Assembly (NCBI RefSeq): GCF_003001935.1
Contig: NZ_PVNG01000023.1
Span: forward strand, 124,001 to 188,000
Length of the DNA stretch: 64,000 nucleotides
Source: Nonomuraea fuscirosea
GTDB lineage: Bacteria > Actinomycetota > Actinomycetes > Streptosporangiales > Streptosporangiaceae
Direction of reading: 5' to 3'
Shown here: piece by piece, positions 59,385-64,000 of the stretch
Layout: the number at the start of each line of letters is the position of its first letter
Numbering within the stretch: the first letter of the stretch is position 1
The notes under the pieces: generated by a model
What the model was told of the DNA's origin: nothing
The model's input: the letters and a program-made list of their open reading frames with translations, nothing else
Database searches by the model: none
Program-made: the position numbers and the translations under genes

Positions 59385-59480
59385 GGGATGAAAAATATCT
59401 TCGCAAAGATCTCGCCTGCGAAGGAAAATGTTGAGACGCTGAACTGCACAACGCGCCCCCCAGCTCCCGAGGAGTGGTTC

Positions 59481-61400
59481 ATGCGCAGAATACTCACGGC
59501 GGCCTCACTCGTCGCCCTGCTGCCCTTAGTCAACGTGAGCTCGGCGCACGCCCAGCAGCCCCCGGACCGGCAGCAGGCCTTCGCGGCCGCCGCCCAGGAG
59601 TTCCAGGTGCCCGAGAGCGTGCTGCTGGGCGTCTCCTACCTGGAGTCCCGGTGGGACGCCCACGCCGGCCGGCCCTCCAGCGACGCCGGGTTCGGCCCCA
59701 TGCACCTGACCGACGCCGCCGCCTTCACCTCGTCCAACCATCACAGCGAGGGCGAGGAGGACGCCCGCGGCGACGACGGCCGCCCCCTCCCGCCTCCGGC
59801 GGCCCGCCCCGCGCCGGCCGACATCCCGGCCTCGCTGCGGACCATGGAACGCGCCGCCGCGCTGACCGGCGAGAGCCACGAGCGGCTGCGTACGGACGAC
59901 GCCGCGAACATCCGCGGCGGCGCCGCGCTGCTGGCCGACTACCAGAAGGCGCTCGGCGCGCCGCTGAGCGCCGACCCCGGCCAGTGGTACGGCGCGGTGG
60001 CCCGGTATTCGGGCGCCGAGGAGTCGGGCGCGGCCAAGTTCTTCGCCGACGAGGTCTTCGCCACGATCAAGGAAGGGGCCACGCGGACGACCGACGACGG
60101 TCAGCGGGTCGCCCTTCCCGCCGTCCCGGGCCTGAAGAAGATCGAGAAGTGGCTGGAGAAGCTCGGCCTGCGCCCGCCGGTGCGCCCCGACGGGATCGAG
60201 TGTCCCGCCTCGATCTCCTGTGAGTGGATCCCGTCCGCGTACCAGGAGCTGCCGAACGACGACTACGGGCACTACGACCTGGCGAACCGGCCGTACAGCC
60301 AGAAGGTCGAATACATCATCATCCACGACATGGAGGGATATTTCCTGCCCTCCATCCGCCTCAACCAGGACCCGAACTACGGCGCCAGCTGGCACTACTC
60401 CGTCCGCTCCTCCGACGGCCACATCGCCCAGCACATCAAGACCAAGGACGTCGGCTGGCAGGCCGGCAACTGGTACGTCAACGCCAAGTCCATCGGCATC
60501 GAGCACGAGGGCTTCCTGGCCGAGGGCAGCACCTGGTTCACCGAGGCGATGTACCGCTCGTCCGCCCGCCTGGTCCGCTACCTGGCGCTCAGGCACGGCG
60601 TGCCGCTGGACCGCGCCCACATCCTGGGCCACGACAACGTCCCCGGCACCCTGCCGACGACCGTGCGCGGCATGCACGAGGACCCGGGCCCGTTCTGGGA
60701 CTGGGCGCACTACTTCCAGCTCATGGGCGCGCCGCTGCACGCGTTCGGCGGGCCCAGGGCCGGCTCGGTCATGATCAAGCCGGACTTCGCCACGAACAAG
60801 CCGCACTTCTACGGCTGTGACCGCCAGAACCCGGAGGCGGACTGCCCGCCGACCAGCGCCGGCACCGTCTGGCTGCGCACCGAGCCGCGCGCGGACGCGC
60901 CGCTGATCAAGGACATCGGCAAGCACCCGACCGGCGACTCCCTCTACAGCGTCTACGACCACAGCGCCCGCGCCGGCACCGGCCAGCGCTTCGCCGTGGC
61001 CGAGCGCCAGGGCGACTGGACGGCCATCTGGTACCTCGGGCAGAAGGCGTGGTTCCACAACCCGAGGAGCGCTCCGACCGCCGTCCCGTCGATGGGGCTG
61101 GTGGTCACGCCGAAGCCGGGCAAGGCGACGGTGCCGGTGTTCGGCCGGGCCTACCCGGAGGAGTCGGCCTATCCGGAGGGCATCCCGTACCAGGCGGTGA
61201 CGCCGCTGCAGTACACGTTCGCGGCGGGCGAGAAGTACACGCTGGCCGGCCAGGCGGCCACCGAGTACTACCGCGCGGTCACCTTCGACCTGGCGGACCA
61301 CAAGGTGGTGCGGGGCAAGACGAAGTACCTGCAGATCCAGTTCGGCCACCGCGTGATGTACGTCAAGGCTGACGACGTGCGGGTGACGTTCTCCGGGTGA
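59481..61400 (+). CDS. Secreted N-acetylmuramoyl-L-alanine amidase with lysozyme-like N-terminal domain
   Basis: A 639-residue exported wall hydrolase. A signal peptide ends at about Ala24 (SSAHA). Residues 28-200 resemble a lysozyme-like/transglycosylase module (EFQVPESVLLGVSYLESRWD, then GFGPMHLTD). Residues about 270-430 are an Amidase_2 domain with zinc His282 in IIIHDME, the SIGIEHEGF stretch and ILGHDNVPG. The remaining 200 residues hold SH3-like repeats for wall binding. GAGGAG stands 6 bases before ATG 59481. The 96-base leader is AT-rich with a CTTCGCA/TGCGAAG inverted repeat (59399-59421). It converges with the MurR-type gene, overlapping 38 bases. Confidence 0.88.
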   Translation: MRRILTAASLVALLPLVNVSSAHAQQPPDRQQAFAAAAQEFQVPESVLLGVSYLESRWDAHAGRPSSDAGFGPMHLTDAAAFTSSNHHSEGEEDARGDDGRPLPPPAARPAPADIPASLRTMERAAALTGESHERLRTDDAANIRGGAALLADYQKALGAPLSADPGQWYGAVARYSGAEESGAAKFFADEVFATIKEGATRTTDDGQRVALPAVPGLKKIEKWLEKLGLRPPVRPDGIECPASISCEWIPSAYQELPNDDYGHYDLANRPYSQKVEYIIIHDMEGYFLPSIRLNQDPNYGASWHYSVRSSDGHIAQHIKTKDVGWQAGNWYVNAKSIGIEHEGFLAEGSTWFTEAMYRSSARLVRYLALRHGVPLDRAHILGHDNVPGTLPTTVRGMHEDPGPFWDWAHYFQLMGAPLHAFGGPRAGSVMIKPDFATNKPHFYGCDRQNPEADCPPTSAGTVWLRTEPRADAPLIKDIGKHPTGDSLYSVYDHSARAGTGQRFAVAERQGDWTAIWYLGQKAWFHNPRSAPTAVPSMGLVVTPKPGKATVPVFGRAYPEESAYPEGIPYQAVTPLQYTFAAGEKYTLAGQAATEYYRAVTFDLADHKVVRGKTKYLQIQFGHRVMYVKADDVRVTFSG

Positions 61401-62259
61401 ACTCCTTGACGGCGCGCCTGGTGCTCGCGAGCGCCTCCTGAGAGGAGTCGAACGTGCGCTGGGCGACGCCGACGAACACGCAGTCGACGACGAGGAGCTG
61501 GCTGATCCTGCTGGCCAGGGCGCCGGGACGGAACTCCGTCTCGCGCCCGGCCGAGATCAGCACGTGTTCGGCCAGCTCCGCGATGGACGAGCGGGGGTTG
61601 TTGGTGATCGCGACCGTGGTCGCCCCGGCCTCCTTGGCCCGGCTCAGCGGCTCGATCACGTCGGGGGTCTCGCCCGAGGTGCTGATGCCGATCGCCACGT
61701 CGCCGTCCTTGAGCAGCACGGCGCTGGTCAGCGCCAGGTGCGCGTCCTGGAAGGCGTGGCTGGACAGGCCGATGCGCAGCAGCTTCTGGGCGACGTCCTC
61801 GGCCACCAGCCCGGAGGCGCCGACCCCGTAGGCGTCGATCCGCCGGGCGCCGACGATGGCGTCCACGACCAGGCCGAGCCGTTCGGAGGTGAGCTGGGCG
61901 ACGGTGTCGTTGATCGCCTCGGACTCGGCCCTGGCCACCTTCTGGATGACCTCCGACAGCGGGTCGTCGGGCGCGAGGTCGCCCGGCACCAGCCGGTCCG
62001 GTTGCGCGGCGGCCGCGGCTAAGGCCAGCCTGAGCTGCGGATATCCGGCGAAGCCGAGCAACCGGGCGGTGCGCACGATCGTCGCCTCGCTGGTGCCGGA
62101 GGCGGCGGAGAGCTCCGTGATGGTGCTCCTCGCCACCGTCGCGGGGTCTTCGAGTATGAGGCGGGCCACGGTCTGGGCGGCAGGCGTCAGCGACGGCAGC
62201 ACACCGCGAACCGTGGCCACCAGAGTGTCGGCCCGCAGGCCGTTCCCGCTGTCGTCCAC
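61363..62259 (-). CDS. MurR/RpiR family transcriptional regulator
   Basis: A 298-residue regulator. The N-terminal HTH_6 domain (residues 15-85) has STITELSAASGTSEATIVR, and the C-terminal SIS sugar-phosphate domain has GVGASGLVAEDVAQKLLRIG and GISTSGETPDVIEPL. In E. coli MurR senses MurNAc-6-phosphate. The GTG start at 62259 has CATAAT 6 bases upstream, probably a leaderless mRNA. It overlaps the amidase end on the opposite strand and lies 19 bases after glgP in the same direction. Confidence 0.93.
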   Translation of the reverse strand: MDDSGNGLRADTLVATVRGVLPSLTPAAQTVARLILEDPATVARSTITELSAASGTSEATIVRTARLLGFAGYPQLRLALAAAAAQPDRLVPGDLAPDDPLSEVIQKVARAESEAINDTVAQLTSERLGLVVDAIVGARRIDAYGVGASGLVAEDVAQKLLRIGLSSHAFQDAHLALTSAVLLKDGDVAIGISTSGETPDVIEPLSRAKEAGATTVAITNNPRSSIAELAEHVLISAGRETEFRPGALASRISQLLVVDCVFVGVAQRTFDSSQEALASTRRAVKEFTRRTSPARRQP

Positions 62260-62278
62260 CCCCCGATTATGCCGCTTG

Positions 62279-64000
62279 TCAGCGCAATGTTCCGTTGGTC
62301 ATCCCCGCCGGTTCCTCGGGCACGGTGATCAGGCCCAGCTCGGCCGGTGTGGCCAGCAGCGGGTGGTGCGGGACGACCCGCACCGTGTAACCGAACGCGC
62401 CCGTACGGTCGAGCGGCACCGCGCCGGTGTAGTGGGCCCGCCCGTCGTCGTCCACCGACGCGACCGACAGCGTGGAGTAGACCGGGTGCACCAGCTCGTC
62501 GTGCGGCCCGACCTTCCCGTAGGCGGCCTGGACCAGCACGTCGCCGGGCTCCAGGTCGCCGAGCGCGATGGTGGCGTGCAGCTCGATGGAGGCCCCGACC
62601 TCCGGCGTGTCGCCCACGCCGGCCGCCTCGACGTGCTCGACCCGCACCCCCGGCCAGGCCCGGTTGACCCGGACCCGCCAGGCGGCGAACGCCTTGGCCG
62701 GCGCGTAGGACTCGGCGCTGAGCGCGCGGGCGGAGGCGGCGGCCGGGTTGTAGAGCGTCACCACGTAGTCGCGCAGCATCCGCCCGGCCAGCACCTTGGG
62801 CCCGAGCGAGGCCAGCGTGTGCTTGACCATCTCCATCCACCGGCGCGGCAGCCCGTCGGGGCCCCGGTCGTAGAAGCGGTCGGACACCTCGTGCTCGATC
62901 AGGTCGTAGAGGGCGGCGGCCTCCAGCTCGTCGCGCCGGTCGGGGTTGCCCACCCCGTCGGCGGTGGGGATGGCCCAGCCGTTGGTGCCGTCGTACCACT
63001 CGTCCCACCAGCCGTCGCGGATCGACAGGTTGAGCCCGCCGTTCAGCGCGGACTTCATCCCCGACGTGCCCGAGGCCTCCAGCGGGCGCAGCGGGTTGTT
63101 CAGCCAGACGTCGCAGCCCTGCACCATGAGCTGGCCGAGCGTCATGTCGTAGTCGGGCAGGAAGACGATGCGGTGGCGGACGTCGTTGCGGTCGGCGAAC
63201 TTGATGATCTGCTGGATCAGCTTCTTGCCACCCTCGTCGGCCGGGTGAGCCTTGCCGGCGATCACGATCTGCACGGGTTTGTCGGGATCGAGCAGCAGCT
63301 CGGTCAGCCGCTTGGGATCGCGCAGCATGAGCGTGAGCCGCTTGTACGACGGAACCCGCCGGGCGAACCCGATCGTCAGCACCTCGGGGTCGAGCGTGTC
63401 GTCGATCCAGCCGAGCTCGGCGTCGGAGGCTCCGCGCTCGCGCCACGACCTGCGCAGGCGCACCCTGGCGCCCTCGACCAGCCGCCGGCGCAGCGTGCCG
63501 CGGATCTGCCAGATGTCGGCGTCGGAGATCTTCTGGATGTGCTCCCAGCCGCGGGCCCGCTCCAGCAGGGAGGGCAGCTCGCGCCCGGCCAGCTCCATGA
63601 ACTCCCTGCCGACCCAGGTCGGCGCGTGCACGCCGTTGGTGATCGAGCCGATCGGCACCTCGTCCAGGTCGAATCCCGGCCAAAGATCTTTGAACATGTC
63701 CCGGCTGACCTCGCCGTGCAGCACGGACACGCCGTTGACCCGCTGGGCCAGCCGCATGCCCATGACCGCCATGTTGAACCGGCTGGGGTCGGGCTCCTTG
63801 CCCAGCGCCAGGATCCGCTCCACCGGCACGGTCGGCCAGGCGCCCGCCCCGCCGAAGTGCCGCTCGATCATGTCGATCGGGAAGCGGTCGATGCCCGCGG
63901 GGACCGGGGTGTGCGTGGTGAACACCGTGCCCGCGCGCACCGCCTCAAGAGCCTCGTCGAACGACATCCGCGCCTCGGTGAGCTCGCGGATGCGCTCCAG
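62279..64000 (-). CDS. glgP: Alpha-glucan (glycogen) phosphorylase, C-terminal part
   Basis: The frame enters from the right edge and gives 573 residues of GlgP; the N-terminal portion is missing. Recognised are FTTHTPVPAGIDRF, GSITNGVHAPTW, RVPSYKRLTLML, and the PLP-lysine segment EASGTSGMKSALNGGLNLS. The last 110 residues form the beta-rich extension typical of actinobacterial enzymes. GlgP releases glucose-1-phosphate from glycogen. It precedes the MurR-type regulator by 19 bases, so they may be cotranscribed. Confidence 0.95.
   Translation of the reverse strand: MERIRELTEARMSFDEALEAVRAGTVFTTHTPVPAGIDRFPIDMIERHFGGAGAWPTVPVERILALGKEPDPSRFNMAVMGMRLAQRVNGVSVLHGEVSRDMFKDLWPGFDLDEVPIGSITNGVHAPTWVGREFMELAGRELPSLLERARGWEHIQKISDADIWQIRGTLRRRLVEGARVRLRRSWRERGASDAELGWIDDTLDPEVLTIGFARRVPSYKRLTLMLRDPKRLTELLLDPDKPVQIVIAGKAHPADEGGKKLIQQIIKFADRNDVRHRIVFLPDYDMTLGQLMVQGCDVWLNNPLRPLEASGTSGMKSALNGGLNLSIRDGWWDEWYDGTNGWAIPTADGVGNPDRRDELEAAALYDLIEHEVSDRFYDRGPDGLPRRWMEMVKHTLASLGPKVLAGRMLRDYVVTLYNPAAASARALSAESYAPAKAFAAWRVRVNRAWPGVRVEHVEAAGVGDTPEVGASIELHATIALGDLEPGDVLVQAAYGKVGPHDELVHPVYSTLSVASVDDDGRAHYTGAVPLDRTGAFGYTVRVVPHHPLLATPAELGLITVPEEPAGMTNGTLR

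Noticed and set aside
59385..59480. Possible c-di-AMP (ydaO-type) riboswitch before the wall hydrolase
   Set aside because: The leader is only 96 bases and I do not find the conserved ydaO core segments; only a short inverted repeat is visible.

Overview
The window is about 72 percent GC, with long GC-biased reading frames, frequent GTG starts and short -10-like boxes placed about 7 bases before start codons, a layout that suggests leaderless mRNAs. Gene content and order (gatCAB, a GGDEF-EAL protein, ligA, a MetE-like protein, mnmA and a cysteine desulfurase in one block) fit an actinomycete. A Streptosporangiales genus such as Nonomuraea is my best guess, but that is inference. I see no tRNA, rRNA, insertion sequence, prophage or CRISPR array.

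Layout. 1-4060: a sensor kinase fragment divergent from a tctCBA tricarboxylate transporter. 4196-8048: gatC-gatA-gatB on the minus strand, interrupted by a broken AAA ATPase gene. 8228-18111: c-di-GMP protein, ligA, MetE-like protein, metallo-hydrolase, mnmA, a DUF protein and a cysteine desulfurase. 18135-24216: TetR with a perfect operator, an MFS exporter, then an ABC-2 transporter with its own two-component system. 24502-26061: two 23S rRNA methyltransferases closely resembling AviRb and AviRa, the orthosomycin resistance pair. 26189-27941: etfBA. 28161-33459: three tandem membrane Ser/Thr kinases. 33592-38360: a tRNA-deacylase-like protein and a tight four-gene operon (coiled-coil protein, PP-loop/QueC-like enzyme, M55 D-aminopeptidase, Tat-exported flavin amine oxidase) that I cannot match to a known pathway. 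38519-41853: enoyl-CoA hydratase, a cysteine-free HesB-like protein, a TetR-like protein without its HTH, a small protein and a secreted HNH nuclease.

41954-52528 is a coherent catabolic regulon on the minus strand: two GHL6-type glycoside hydrolases, a carbohydrate ABC importer, a D-2-hydroxyacid dehydrogenase, a GntR regulator, hydroxypyruvate isomerase and a GlxR-type reductase. The same GntR-type operator, matching TNGTNNNACNA, sits in front of each of its three transcription units. 52682-64000 holds a two-gene module with an XRE-ImmA/IrrE protein, a zinc-type oxidoreductase under a SoxR/MerR-like box, a strongly asymmetric heterodimeric ABC exporter, a secreted muramidase/amidase, a MurR/RpiR regulator and the end of glgP.

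A recurring oddity is the number of short imperfect tandem duplications. Several carry the 3' end of a gene, stop codon included, into the following spacer; others expand low-complexity parts of kinases and regulators.
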